Part shown: one piece after another, positions 6,135-12,898 of the stretch
Numbering within the stretch: position 1 is the first letter of the stretch
Layout: every line of letters starts with the position of its first letter
NCBI GenBank assembly: GCA_964393545.1
Contig: CAYMUB010000039.1
Location: 1 to 18,732 of the forward strand
Reading direction: 5' to 3'
DNA: 18,732 bases
DNA from: CAYMUB01 sp964393545
GTDB taxonomy: Bacteria > Patescibacteriota > Microgenomatia > Daviesbacterales > UBA10151
Program-made: the position numbers and the translations under genes
Notes under the pieces: generated by a model
The model's input: only the letters and a program-made list of their open reading frames with translations
Told to the model about the DNA's origin: nothing
Databases searched by the model: none

Positions 6135-7517
6135 TTACAAACTCAAGATTTTATTTAGGAGGGATTCTTTCTTTTTTAAATAAGCTATGTTGTATTTAGG
6201 AAAATATAAAAAAATGGCTGGGGCATCTTCTAACAGGGTTTTTTGAAAATCATAATATTTGGCTTTTCTGTCCTCCTCAGTAATTATCTTTCTACCATCT
6301 TCCAAATCTTTATCCACTCTTTTGGAATCATATTTGGTTAAATTAGTTTTTGTTTGGGTGGCATGCCAGAGAAAATACTGATCAGGATCTAAAGGTATAC
6401 TTTGGGTAATTAGTAAAGCTTGAAAATTTTGAGCAATTCCTGATTCAATTCTAAGTTTGGCATTCAATCCTAACTTTTTCCAGGAATTTACAATCACATT
6501 TCCTATCCCTTCTAAATTTGGGGTGGCAGTTAAAATAATCTCTGATTTTATTTTCTCATCTGAGATATTAGTTTTTGCCCTCTCCATAGCATTTTTAGCC
6601 TCCTCAGGATTTGAGAGATATTTTTTAGAATCCGGATTATATGCCCAAAGATATGGTGGATAAGGACTGTTTGCTATTTGTTCATTTTCTAATTTAGGTG
6701 CTTCAAATGAAAGAGCTTGGCGTAAGGAGCGGCTTGATAAAAAATTGTCTTTAGTATTAAACAAAATACTGACAATTTTGGAGTAATCCACTTTTTGTTT
6801 TATAGAAACCTTAGAATTATCAGAAAAAGTTTTTGGATCATTTATTCCCAGTAAAGCTTGTACTTCCCCTAAGTTAAATCCGGTAATTGCTACTTTTTCA
6901 GTTGGATAGAAACGGATAGAGATTTTGGGCAAATTTTCATCTATACATTCGAGCTCAATTTTGGTAATAAAAATCCTGGACTTTTCTATCCTGGTAATTT
7001 TGTAAGGTCCCGTTCCCAACATTGATCCTTTTTTGAGAATTGGTTTGGTTAACAGACTGGGAAGAGGAGAATAGGATTCTTTCAATTTAAAGAGAATCGT
7101 ATTGTCATCTGGAAATGCAATTTCGGTATTAGGAATTACAAATTCTAAGTCCTTTGATTTAATAGGAGTATTATCAACCCATTTTAATCCCTCCCTTAGT
7201 TTGAATTTAAAACTGGTTGCATCATTGTTAGTTTCCCAACTTGAAATAAGTCCTCCTTTTATTCTTCCATCCATACCCTCTTTAACTAACCCCTGAGAAA
7301 TAAATTTAGTTACCTCCAACGGTAAATCATGCTCTTGATAAGTGCCTATAAATCCTAAACTAATGGAGTTAGGATTATAAAAAAGCTTAAACCTAAATTG
7401 AGCAAACAGGATTAAAAAAAGAATAACAAAACTTAGTATTAAGAGTATTTTATTCCTATTTAGGATTTTAAATAAAATTAAGGTCCAAAGTTTAAAAACT
7501 TTAAAGTTTATTTTCAT
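6135..7517 (-). CDS. ABC-transporter solute-binding protein, family 5 (peptide/OppA type), membrane-anchored
   Basis: Resembles the extracellular peptide-binding proteins of the OppA/DppA family. The sequence after residue 90 follows the fold's usual path: SSWETNNDATSFKFKLREGL near 88-107, LGTGPYKITRIE near 167, VSILFNTKDNFLSSRSLRQA near 248-267, and a C-terminal YYDFQKTLLEDAPAIFLYFP. At 460 residues it is shorter than the common 500-600. The N-terminus is a basic stretch followed by one hydrophobic helix (residues about 22-42) with no lipobox cysteine, so it is probably held by an uncleaved anchor. No permease or ATPase gene is nearby. It starts 1 base after the secG stop, in the same operon. 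Substrate unknown. Confidence 0.85.
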   Translation of the reverse strand: MKINFKVFKLWTLILFKILNRNKILLILSFVILFLILFAQFRFKLFYNPNSISLGFIGTYQEHDLPLEVTKFISQGLVKEGMDGRIKGGLISSWETNNDATSFKFKLREGLKWVDNTPIKSKDLEFVIPNTEIAFPDDNTILFKLKESYSPLPSLLTKPILKKGSMLGTGPYKITRIEKSRIFITKIELECIDENLPKISIRFYPTEKVAITGFNLGEVQALLGINDPKTFSDNSKVSIKQKVDYSKIVSILFNTKDNFLSSRSLRQALSFEAPKLENEQIANSPYPPYLWAYNPDSKKYLSNPEEAKNAMERAKTNISDEKIKSEIILTATPNLEGIGNVIVNSWKKLGLNAKLRIESGIAQNFQALLITQSIPLDPDQYFLWHATQTKTNLTKYDSKRVDKDLEDGRKIITEEDRKAKYYDFQKTLLEDAPAIFLYFPKYNIAYLKKKESLLNKILSL

Positions 7518-7518
7518 C

Positions 7519-7734
7519 TTAGATCAGAAGGCCAATTAATGAGGAAAGAATAAAGACTGAGGATAATATAATTGTTGCATAAAAAAGTAATTTTTCAGCT
7601 CCTCTTTTAGTTCTATAAAAACCCATATCCCCACCAAAAGTACTACCCATACCAGTTCCCTTTTGCTGAATAATAATTACTATAATTAGCAAAACTCCTA
7701 AAATAATTTGAATTAAATAGATGACAGGTTTCAT
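7519..7734 (-). CDS. secG: SecG, protein translocase subunit
   Basis: Small inner-membrane partner of SecYE that assists preprotein export. The 71 residues form two hydrophobic helices (about 3-21 and 49-71) joined by the conserved cytosolic loop QQKGTGMGSTFGG, which matches the usual Q..G.G.g..FGG pattern of SecG. The ATG at 7734 follows the stop of the upstream gene without a gap. Its neighbours on both sides encode exported proteins, which suits a translocase component, although the link may only be positional. Confidence 0.93.
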   Translation of the reverse strand: MKPVIYLIQIILGVLLIIVIIIQQKGTGMGSTFGGDMGFYRTKRGAEKLLFYATIILSSVFILSSLIGLLI

Positions 7735-8790
7735 TTAATTAAAAAAAGGAAAGATTGATTTTATCCATTTAACTATTTTATTAAGTTGATTCTCCAAAAC
7801 AGATTGTTTTTGTTGAGATTCTTCCAGCTTTTTTTGTAACTCATCAACTTTATTTTGGAGTGCTGCACTGGCTGAGCTATCTGTAACAGTTATTATTTGT
7901 TGAGTCGGTTGAATTACAGGTGGCAAAGGTTTAACAAGTGGGTTAGGAGTCGGTTGTACAGCTGTGGGAGTTTGTATAACTACATTTCCTTCCCTGGATT
8001 TTAGATTAACAGTAATTTCCCGTGCATCTGTCCAATTATTTCTGACATATCCCCTAATCATCACTTTAATCGGTCCGGCATGAAATTTTGCGTGGGCTGG
8101 ATCAGATTGCCACAAAGCAAACTCACCATTAGAACTTAAAGTCTTTGTATCACGATAGTTTTCATAAACCATCACATTGTCCTGAAATAATCCAAATAAA
8201 TATCCACTAGCACCTTGTACTTTGCTCACTTTAAACATATAAGCTCCTTCCAAATCTATTGTCTGATTATTTTGAGGATATACCATTTCAGGTGCTGTTG
8301 CCAGTGGAATACTAGAAGGAACCGGAGCTTCTTCCCATGGAAGCAATACTAGATTATTAGGGTAATTATACGGGTCAAAACTAACTGCAAAATCCCGATA
8401 TTCCTCTATATTAGAACCTTTAAAAGATACTCTAAATAGCCTATTCATTTCAAAGTTTTTGGCGTAGATTTTGGCATAAGTAGAACAACGCAGATACTGT
8501 TTTCCATTTATTGTTTCATATGCAGTACCGCCAATTGTACTAGTGTTACCCTCATTAGAGCCATTAACTATATCTCCATCTTCAGGGTTGGAGAAATTGA
8601 ATGTCACAATCATGCCCTGACAATTTACATTTGTAGGATTCACATAAGCTCTAACTATCATCCAGTGCGGATCATCAGTCTCTGTAACGTTAATATAAGC
8701 ATTGCCTCCCCCAGCAAAGACTGGAGTGATAAAAAAGAATAAAGAAATTATACTGAAAGCAGGCAGGAAGAATGATTTTATTTTATCCAC
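7735..8790 (-). CDS. Secreted protein with Pro-rich linker and C-terminal coiled coil, 351 aa
   Basis: Function unknown. Residues 1-26 are a typical signal peptide (basic start, hydrophobic core, cleavage after ITPVFA). Residues 27-155 look like a beta-sandwich with a Cys pair (Cys58 and Cys102 approximately) resembling cohesin-like or other extracellular adhesive modules; this likeness is weak. A second beta domain follows (about 165-265), then a Pro/Thr/Gln linker (about 270-300) and a coiled coil (LQNKVDELQKKLEESQQKQS) ending in the amphipathic tail IVKWIKSIFPFFN, which may dock to the membrane. A GTG start at 8790 is chosen because it precedes the signal peptide directly and sits 8 bases after a TATAAT box. 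First gene of an operon with secG and the solute-binding protein. Confidence 0.8.
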   Translation of the reverse strand: MDKIKSFFLPAFSIISLFFFITPVFAGGGNAYINVTETDDPHWMIVRAYVNPTNVNCQGMIVTFNFSNPEDGDIVNGSNEGNTSTIGGTAYETINGKQYLRCSTYAKIYAKNFEMNRLFRVSFKGSNIEEYRDFAVSFDPYNYPNNLVLLPWEEAPVPSSIPLATAPEMVYPQNNQTIDLEGAYMFKVSKVQGASGYLFGLFQDNVMVYENYRDTKTLSSNGEFALWQSDPAHAKFHAGPIKVMIRGYVRNNWTDAREITVNLKSREGNVVIQTPTAVQPTPNPLVKPLPPVIQPTQQIITVTDSSASAALQNKVDELQKKLEESQQKQSVLENQLNKIVKWIKSIFPFFN

Positions 8791-8798
8791 AAGAATTA

Positions 8799-8827
8799 AT
8801 TATATATTAACAAACTTTAATGGGCAA
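8799..8827 (-). promoter_or_regulatory. Promoter of the secreted protein-secG operon
   Basis: Minus-strand -10 TATAAT at 8804-8799, with TTGCCC (8827-8822) as a possible -35 at 17 bases spacing; the latter lies in the end of the preceding gene. The GTG start at 8790 comes 8 bases after the -10, again pointing to a leaderless message. Confidence 0.55.
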
Positions 8828-9218
8828 GCCATTGCAGGAAATGAGTAATAGTGCCAATCATAAATGAGGCTACAACTGCTACCCAAAAAGTAGTCAATTC
8901 CATGGGTGGAATAGTCAAACCAGCGATAGTAGTTCCTGGAAAATAGTAGGGTGTTAGAACAAAATCAGTCACAATAGTAGTCAAAGCATACAAGGCTAAA
9001 ACATTTATTAACCAGGCAAACAAACCCACAGTCAGTAAGTTGAGTGGTAAAAATAATATCTTAAGTAAAGGCACTAAAATAAAATTAATCAGCATAAAGG
9101 CAGCAGCTCCTATTGCTAAACCTTTTATTCCTCCAATCAACCTAAGTCCTGGTAAAAGTGTGGTAGTTATATAAAGAGAAACAAAATTAATCAGGAAGTA
9201 TCTAAGCAAAGTTTTCAC
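8817..9218 (-). CDS. YvlD-like membrane protein (phage holin 4 superfamily)
   Basis: Integral membrane protein of 133 residues with about four hydrophobic helices and no large soluble part. The start MKTLLRYFLINFVSLYITT, the block LINFILVPLLKILFLPLN and a TVGLFAWLINVLALY segment are typical of the YvlD/PF04020 family. The holin name comes from a family label; these chromosomal proteins are of unknown function and not evidence of a prophage. The GTG start at 9218 overlaps the uvrC stop by 4 bases (GTGA), so it is probably translated by coupling from uvrC. Last gene of the transglutaminase-uvrC operon. Confidence 0.85.
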   Translation of the reverse strand: MKTLLRYFLINFVSLYITTTLLPGLRLIGGIKGLAIGAAAFMLINFILVPLLKILFLPLNLLTVGLFAWLINVLALYALTTIVTDFVLTPYYFPGTTIAGLTIPPMELTTFWVAVVASFMIGTITHFLQWLAH

Positions 9219-10462
9219 TTTAATATCTTATCACGTAATTTCCTATGATATGTAATAGCAAATCTGTGAGATTCATCACGGAGTTTTTGTAAGAGTTTTA
9301 AAGATAAACTTCTTTTAGGTAATTTAATTATTTCTCCCTCAGGCGGATAAAGCCACTCCATTCTTTTTGCTAGGCCAAAAACAGGCAATTCATAATTCAT
9401 AATTCTTAATTCATAATTCACTACCTTCGCTTGTCCTCTGCCTCCGTCTACTATAATTAGGTCTGGTAATGGCCATTCTGGATGTTTTAAACGGCGTTTC
9501 ATCACTTCTCTATGCATCCCGACATCATTTGGTTTGCCAGTGATATGAATCTTAAACTTTCTATACTGGGATTTATCTATTTCCCCATTTGTTAAAACAA
9601 CCAAAGATCCAACCGCTTCTTTACCCCCAATGTTGGAAATATCATATCCTTCTACCCTATCTGGAATTTTTGTTAGGTTTAAAACTTGCTGCAGTTCTAA
9701 TAAAGCAAGCTGTCTTTCTTCTTCTAAAAAATTAGGATTTTCCAAATAAACAGAGCTTCTGTTTGTTTGGGTTAAATAAGAAATTCCCTTCAGCATTTTT
9801 TTTAATTTATCTGCTTGCTCAAACTTTTGTTCTTTGGATAATCTCAACATTGCTGAAGATAATTCTTCAACCAGTTCCTCTTTCTTTCCCTCTAAAAACT
9901 TGGAAAATCTATTAATAATTTTATTGTAGTCTTCCTTACTAATAAGTCCCACACAAGCCCCTGGACATAATCCAAGATGATAATAAAAACATGCCCTTTT
10001 GTTGCCTGTCCCAGAGCACCAGGGGAAAACTCTCCTTAATTTTTTTATAGTATCTTTAACAGTTCTACTGGAAGGAAAAGGGCCAAAAAAGATTTTAGTA
10101 GCCCTTAGATCCTTCTTTCGGAAAGTTATAACTTTTGCAAAATCCTCCTTTGTTATTCCTATATATAAATAGTCTTTATCATCTGTTAAACGAACATTAA
10201 ATGGAGGTAAGTATTTTTTTATTAAATTTGCCTCCAAAATTAAAGCTTCCAGTTCTGATTCAACAATTATTGTTTCAACTTTAGCTATTTTGGATACTAA
10301 AACAGCTGTTTTACCATTAGCATCCCTGCTAAAGTACGAAGATACTCTATGGTACAAATCTATAGCTTTTCCCACATATAAAATATTTTCTTGAGAATCA
10401 AGGAATTTATACACACCTGATTTGTGTGGAATTTTCGATTTATCCAAAAATAGAGGAATCAT
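9215..10462 (-). CDS. uvrC: UvrC, excinuclease ABC subunit C, short form
   Basis: Makes the two cuts around a DNA lesion held by UvrB. The N-terminal GIY-YIG nuclease covers residues about 10-95 (SGVYKFL, ILYVGKA, NLIKKYLPPFN). A Cys-rich stretch with four Cys follows at 149-170 (CSGTGNKRACFYYHLGLCPGAC). The UvrB-binding UVR helices lie near 193-230. The RNase H-like nuclease domain has VEGYDISNIGG (270-280, Asp), LIIVDGGRGQAK (335-346, Asp) and RDESHRFAI with the catalytic His. The protein ends at residue 415 directly after this block, so the C-terminal helix-hairpin-helix domain of full-length UvrC (about 600 residues) is absent. An 11-residue repeat-derived insert lies at 349-359. ATG at 10462 overlaps the preceding stop by 4 bases; no Shine-Dalgarno sequence. 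Confidence 0.96.
   Translation of the reverse strand: MIPLFLDKSKIPHKSGVYKFLDSQENILYVGKAIDLYHRVSSYFSRDANGKTAVLVSKIAKVETIIVESELEALILEANLIKKYLPPFNVRLTDDKDYLYIGITKEDFAKVITFRKKDLRATKIFFGPFPSSRTVKDTIKKLRRVFPWCSGTGNKRACFYYHLGLCPGACVGLISKEDYNKIINRFSKFLEGKKEELVEELSSAMLRLSKEQKFEQADKLKKMLKGISYLTQTNRSSVYLENPNFLEEERQLALLELQQVLNLTKIPDRVEGYDISNIGGKEAVGSLVVLTNGEIDKSQYRKFKIHITGKPNDVGMHREVMKRRLKHPEWPLPDLIIVDGGRGQAKVVNYELRIMNYELPVFGLAKRMEWLYPPEGEIIKLPKRSLSLKLLQKLRDESHRFAITYHRKLRDKILK
9386..9420. repeat. Heptanucleotide repeat inside uvrC
   Basis: On the minus strand four 7-base units, AATTATG, AATTAAG, AATTATG, AATTATG, followed by AATTG. It encodes NYELRIMNYEL (residues 349-359) between the GGRGQAK nuclease motif and the strand PVFGLAKR. 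The reading frame is kept. Short tandem heptanucleotides of this kind (STRR) are known from cyanobacterial genomes. Confidence 0.8.
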
Positions 10463-12369
10463 TTTTTACGGGTATGATTGGTCTTAAAAATATGGATACC
10501 CAGGATGGCCAAATAAATTACTCCCATCAAAGAAACAATTCCAATTCCTATTAATGGATATGTTTGGAAAATCAGGAAGGGTTTGATACTAACATCTTTA
10601 CTAAACCTTTGAGTTCCTACCAAAACTACTATTTGATCATTAAATCTGTCAAACAAACTTTTAGTTCTGATATTTAAATCAAAAGTGGCTTGCCCAAAAG
10701 GCGGAATTGGCCCTAACTTTTGGGCATCCCCTTCCAGGATAGCCAATTGTCCTGCAGTTACGACAAATGAGTTTGAAGGATAAATAGCGTTACCTAGGTT
10801 TGATACTTTTACTTTAATTTTTCCTGGAAAACCAGCTAAAATTGGCTCCTTTGATTCTATATTCACATCCAAATGAGCTTGTCCTAAAAAATCATTTTCC
10901 GAAATTTCGACTTTTACGTCTTTTGAATCTTGTCCTGCAAATTTATATGAACCAGCAGGAATAGGAGACTTAGATGAAGAACCCTTAATTACAAAAACAA
11001 AGTGATTCAAATCCAGATTATTGAAATAATCTACTCCTCCGGTGGTATTTTCCCAAGTGGGATCAACCATTACCCAGCCAATTTTGTCATCCCAATATTC
11101 CGGCCAGGCATGCAGCACATCTCCTTTTAAAGACCGCGGCCGCAAGGCAGGATTTGCCGTATATGCATATCCATCAAGTTCCCTGGTAGGAATTCCAGCA
11201 GAACGGGATAGGGCAATAAATAAATCAGTAAACTCCATACAAACTGCAGAACTTGGATTAGCTAAAGCTGTAACAGCACCTAATCTCTCAATGTCATTTT
11301 TTAATCTGTTGGAATCATATTTTAAAGAATTTACCACATATTGATAAATTTTCTTTACTTTAGCAGAAGAATTTTGATTACTATCTGAACCAAGTATTTC
11401 TGCAAGTTTTGCAGTAATTGTTGGGTGATCTTTTTCCCAATATTTATCTGTTTGAGTGTATTTTTTTCTGGAGCCGGGATCTAGATAAGGGTTTTTAGCC
11501 TTGCTGGTAGTATAAAGCTTTGATGAACCCACTACTTTAACTTCTAGCTTGTCAGAACGGTTTAAACGATACCAGGCCAGATAATTTCCATCATCATCAA
11601 CTGTCAGATTTAGAGGAGGAGGGGTAACCCTTTGATAAATGACACTTTGATAAGCTGTATCCGGTGGGAGAGCAATATTGGTTAAAATAGGAACTAAGTT
11701 GTTATTTTCTAAATGATATGTTAAATCAAAATCAAAAACTTGTTGAGTGCCAAAACTGGCTGATACCCCCGATTGTAATAATCTTTCTTTATCAAATGTT
11801 AAAAACATTTTACCTAAAGAAGTTGCTTGGCTTTTGGGGGTTGGACTAATAATGGTTGGTTCACCAAAATTTGTTGGAACAGCAATTGTTAAATTATAAC
11901 TTTCCAAATTTGTAGTTGAGGAAATCCTGGGTGCTCTAACCTCCCAAACTTTCCCCAAACGTTCTGCAAAGTCTTTTGATTTAAATTGTAAAGTCCAGGA
12001 TAAAGTTTTACCTAGTCCAGCCACCTGCTGATTAAACTTAACTGTAATAATAGTTGATGTATCTTTTCTTTCAGAGGTGACTAGCATTGCTCCACCTGAA
12101 TCTGAAGCTTTAATATCTGAAATTTCTGTTGCACCAATTATTAATTTAAATTGGTTAGCATAATATTCTGAAGTTAAATTCTTAAGATTTATTTTTTCTG
12201 TGACTGTAGTAATACCTGATTGATCGATGTCATAAATAACATCATAGGATGAGGCAAACTCCTCAGCAGCATAGACAGTAGACAGGGAGCAAGTGACAGT
12301 AAACAGAAGAAATAAAAAAACAAACAAGTTGTAAACTAAAAACTGTAACCTGAAACCTTTTCTAAACAT
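10459..12369 (-). CDS. Membrane-anchored transglutaminase-like protein
   Basis: Exported cysteine-protease-fold protein of 636 residues. The N-terminal signal peptide (residues 1-34, ending STVYAA) is followed by a beta-rich region of about 270 residues. The transglutaminase core has a complete Cys-His-Asp triad: Cys377 in SSAVCMEFTDL, His420 in VLHAWPEYW and Asp436 in WVMVDPTWEN. A C-terminal beta domain (about 490-590) and one membrane helix near 602-626 (PLIGIGIVSLMGVIYLAIL) end in a basic tail. Bacterial members of this fold are mostly proteases or amidases; the substrate here is unknown and the active site should face outside. It heads an operon with uvrC by a 4-base overlap, with no evident functional link to repair. 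The ATG at 12369 lies 7 bases after an extended -10 box. Confidence 0.88.
   Translation of the reverse strand: MFRKGFRLQFLVYNLFVFLFLLFTVTCSLSTVYAAEEFASSYDVIYDIDQSGITTVTEKINLKNLTSEYYANQFKLIIGATEISDIKASDSGGAMLVTSERKDTSTIITVKFNQQVAGLGKTLSWTLQFKSKDFAERLGKVWEVRAPRISSTTNLESYNLTIAVPTNFGEPTIISPTPKSQATSLGKMFLTFDKERLLQSGVSASFGTQQVFDFDLTYHLENNNLVPILTNIALPPDTAYQSVIYQRVTPPPLNLTVDDDGNYLAWYRLNRSDKLEVKVVGSSKLYTTSKAKNPYLDPGSRKKYTQTDKYWEKDHPTITAKLAEILGSDSNQNSSAKVKKIYQYVVNSLKYDSNRLKNDIERLGAVTALANPSSAVCMEFTDLFIALSRSAGIPTRELDGYAYTANPALRPRSLKGDVLHAWPEYWDDKIGWVMVDPTWENTTGGVDYFNNLDLNHFVFVIKGSSSKSPIPAGSYKFAGQDSKDVKVEISENDFLGQAHLDVNIESKEPILAGFPGKIKVKVSNLGNAIYPSNSFVVTAGQLAILEGDAQKLGPIPPFGQATFDLNIRTKSLFDRFNDQIVVLVGTQRFSKDVSIKPFLIFQTYPLIGIGIVSLMGVIYLAILGIHIFKTNHTRKK
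12272..12358. repeat. Heptanucleotide repeats forming the signal peptide of the transglutaminase gene
   Basis: Minus strand, two blocks of 7-base units. Block one (12306-12272): CTGTTTA, CTGTCAC, TTGCTCC, CTGTCTA, CTGTCTA. Block two (12358-12331): AGGTTTC, AGGTTAC, AGTTTTT, AGTTTAC. Together they encode most of residues 4-33, the leader peptide including its hydrophobic core. The match to a 7-base period is clear, though units are degenerate. Confidence 0.6.
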
Positions 12370-12376
12370 TCCTAAT

Positions 12377-12385
12377 ATTCTAACA
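12377..12385 (-). promoter_or_regulatory. Extended -10 promoter of the transglutaminase-uvrC-yvlD operon
   Basis: Minus strand TGT-TAGAAT (TAGAAT at 12382-12377), 7 bases before the ATG at 12369. No good -35 is evident, as is common with an extended -10. Predicts a leaderless mRNA. It is back-to-back with the plus-strand promoter in a 59-base gap. Confidence 0.55.
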
Positions 12386-12413
12386 AAATACAGCTAGGGA
12401 AGCTAATCCTCTA

Positions 12414-12422
12414 TGCTATACT
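12414..12422 (+). promoter_or_regulatory. Extended -10 promoter of the small membrane-protein pair
   Basis: Plus strand TGC-TATACT (TATACT at 12417-12422), 6 bases before the ATG at 12429, with no recognisable -35. Predicted transcription start coincides with the start codon. It supports the reality of the short gene that follows. Confidence 0.55.
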
Positions 12423-12428
12423 CAAAAT

Positions 12429-12617
12429 ATGAACATAGAACTCCGAAAATCGCACTTGAGAGTTATTTCTGCAACATTAACTAATATTGGTTCTGGCTTA
12501 TTCTTATCTCCTCCTTTTACTTTCCGAAATCCAATTGTCTTGATTGCAGGTCTGGTATTTGGTATACTGTGTTTAATCTTTGCAAGTATAGTGGAGGATA
12601 CTTTAGATAAACTATGA
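12429..12617 (+). CDS. Small two-helix membrane protein, 62 aa
   Basis: Only a few small genes in the window are on the plus strand, and this one is well placed: an extended -10 promoter ends 6 bases upstream. It has a basic N-terminus (MNIELRKSHLR), a first hydrophobic segment (residues about 12-28, with SGLFLSPPF), a turn with Pro, and a longer second segment (PIVLIAGLVFGILCLIFASI, about 35-54), ending in the acidic VEDTLDKL. Two membrane helices with both ends probably cytosolic. No family recognised with confidence. Its stop overlaps the start of the next small gene by 4 bases. A minus-strand open frame over the same bases is far less protein-like. Confidence 0.65.
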   Translation: MNIELRKSHLRVISATLTNIGSGLFLSPPFTFRNPIVLIAGLVFGILCLIFASIVEDTLDKL

Positions 12618-12736
12618 TAGATCTGACCCAATTCTTTACTAGTGTAAATATTATGGTAGGAATTTTACTAATAGTTCTTCTGCTATTTTTTATCTTTATT
12701 GCCAAATTTCCTTCTAAAAAGTCTTCAAGAAAATAA
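12614..12736 (+). CDS. Tiny single-helix membrane protein, 40 aa
   Basis: Starts with ATGA overlapping the stop of the 62-residue gene, the same coupling used by the conserved operons in this window, so the two are probably translated together. The peptide is MIDLTQFFTSVNIM, a hydrophobic helix VGILLIVLLLFFIFIA (about residues 15-30) and a strongly basic tail, KFPSKKSSRK, followed by TAA at 12734. The charge pattern predicts a cytosolic C-terminus (positive-inside rule). No family recognised. Easily missed because of its size; conservation of the pair in related genomes would decide whether it is a gene. Confidence 0.5.
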   Translation: MIDLTQFFTSVNIMVGILLIVLLLFFIFIAKFPSKKSSRK

Positions 12737-12746
12737 TTTTAAATTT

Positions 12747-12781
12747 GTGCCTACACCTCGTGCCTACACCTGGAAGGTGTA
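12747..12781. repeat. Short direct repeat and hairpin
   Basis: GTGCCTACACCT occurs twice with a 13-base period (12747 and 12760). The second copy overlaps a hairpin, TACACCT-GGA-AGGTGTA (12765-12781). No T-run follows on either strand, so a terminator is doubtful; it lies between the ends of two converging units. Confidence 0.55.
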
Positions 12782-12784
12782 AAG

Positions 12785-12880
12785 CTAATAATAAGATGAG
12801 GCAAACTCCTCAGCAGCATAAACTTTAGGAGTAAGTTAAAAGTTAAAAGTTAAAAGTAAAAAAATGATCTTTCTAATCAT
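12785..12880 (-). pseudogene. Decayed second copy of the transglutaminase signal peptide
   Basis: Reading from ATG at 12880: MIRKIIFLLLTFNF, a TAA stop, then LTPKVYAAEEFASSYY and TAG. The part VYAAEEFASSY is identical to residues 32-42 around the cleavage site of the transglutaminase gene, and 26 bases (12795-12820) match 12248-12273 exactly. The hydrophobic core is again made of 7-base repeats (TTTTAAC), one of which brings in the stop codon in the same frame. Only the leader remains, so this is a relic of a duplication. It lies just downstream of uvrA. Confidence 0.65.
12834..12860. repeat. Heptanucleotide repeat AGTTAAA in the relic leader
   Basis: Plus strand: AGTTAAA three times in a row (12834-12854) followed by AGTAAAA. 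Read leftward, it supplies the LLLTFNF core and the in-frame TAA of the relic signal peptide. Confidence 0.75.
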
Positions 12881-12898
12881 CCTTATATTCTACCTTCT

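Noticed and set aside
8817..9218. Prophage, suggested by the holin-family membrane protein
   Set aside because: YvlD-type proteins are chromosomal, and no other phage gene is near.
9386..9420. CRISPR array, suggested by regular repeats
   Set aside because: Units are 7 bases without spacers, within a coding frame; no cas gene is present.
12422..12705. Two minus-strand open frames over the small membrane-protein genes
   Set aside because: They lack a signal, hydrophobic pattern or promoter; the plus-strand pair has a promoter and ATGA coupling.
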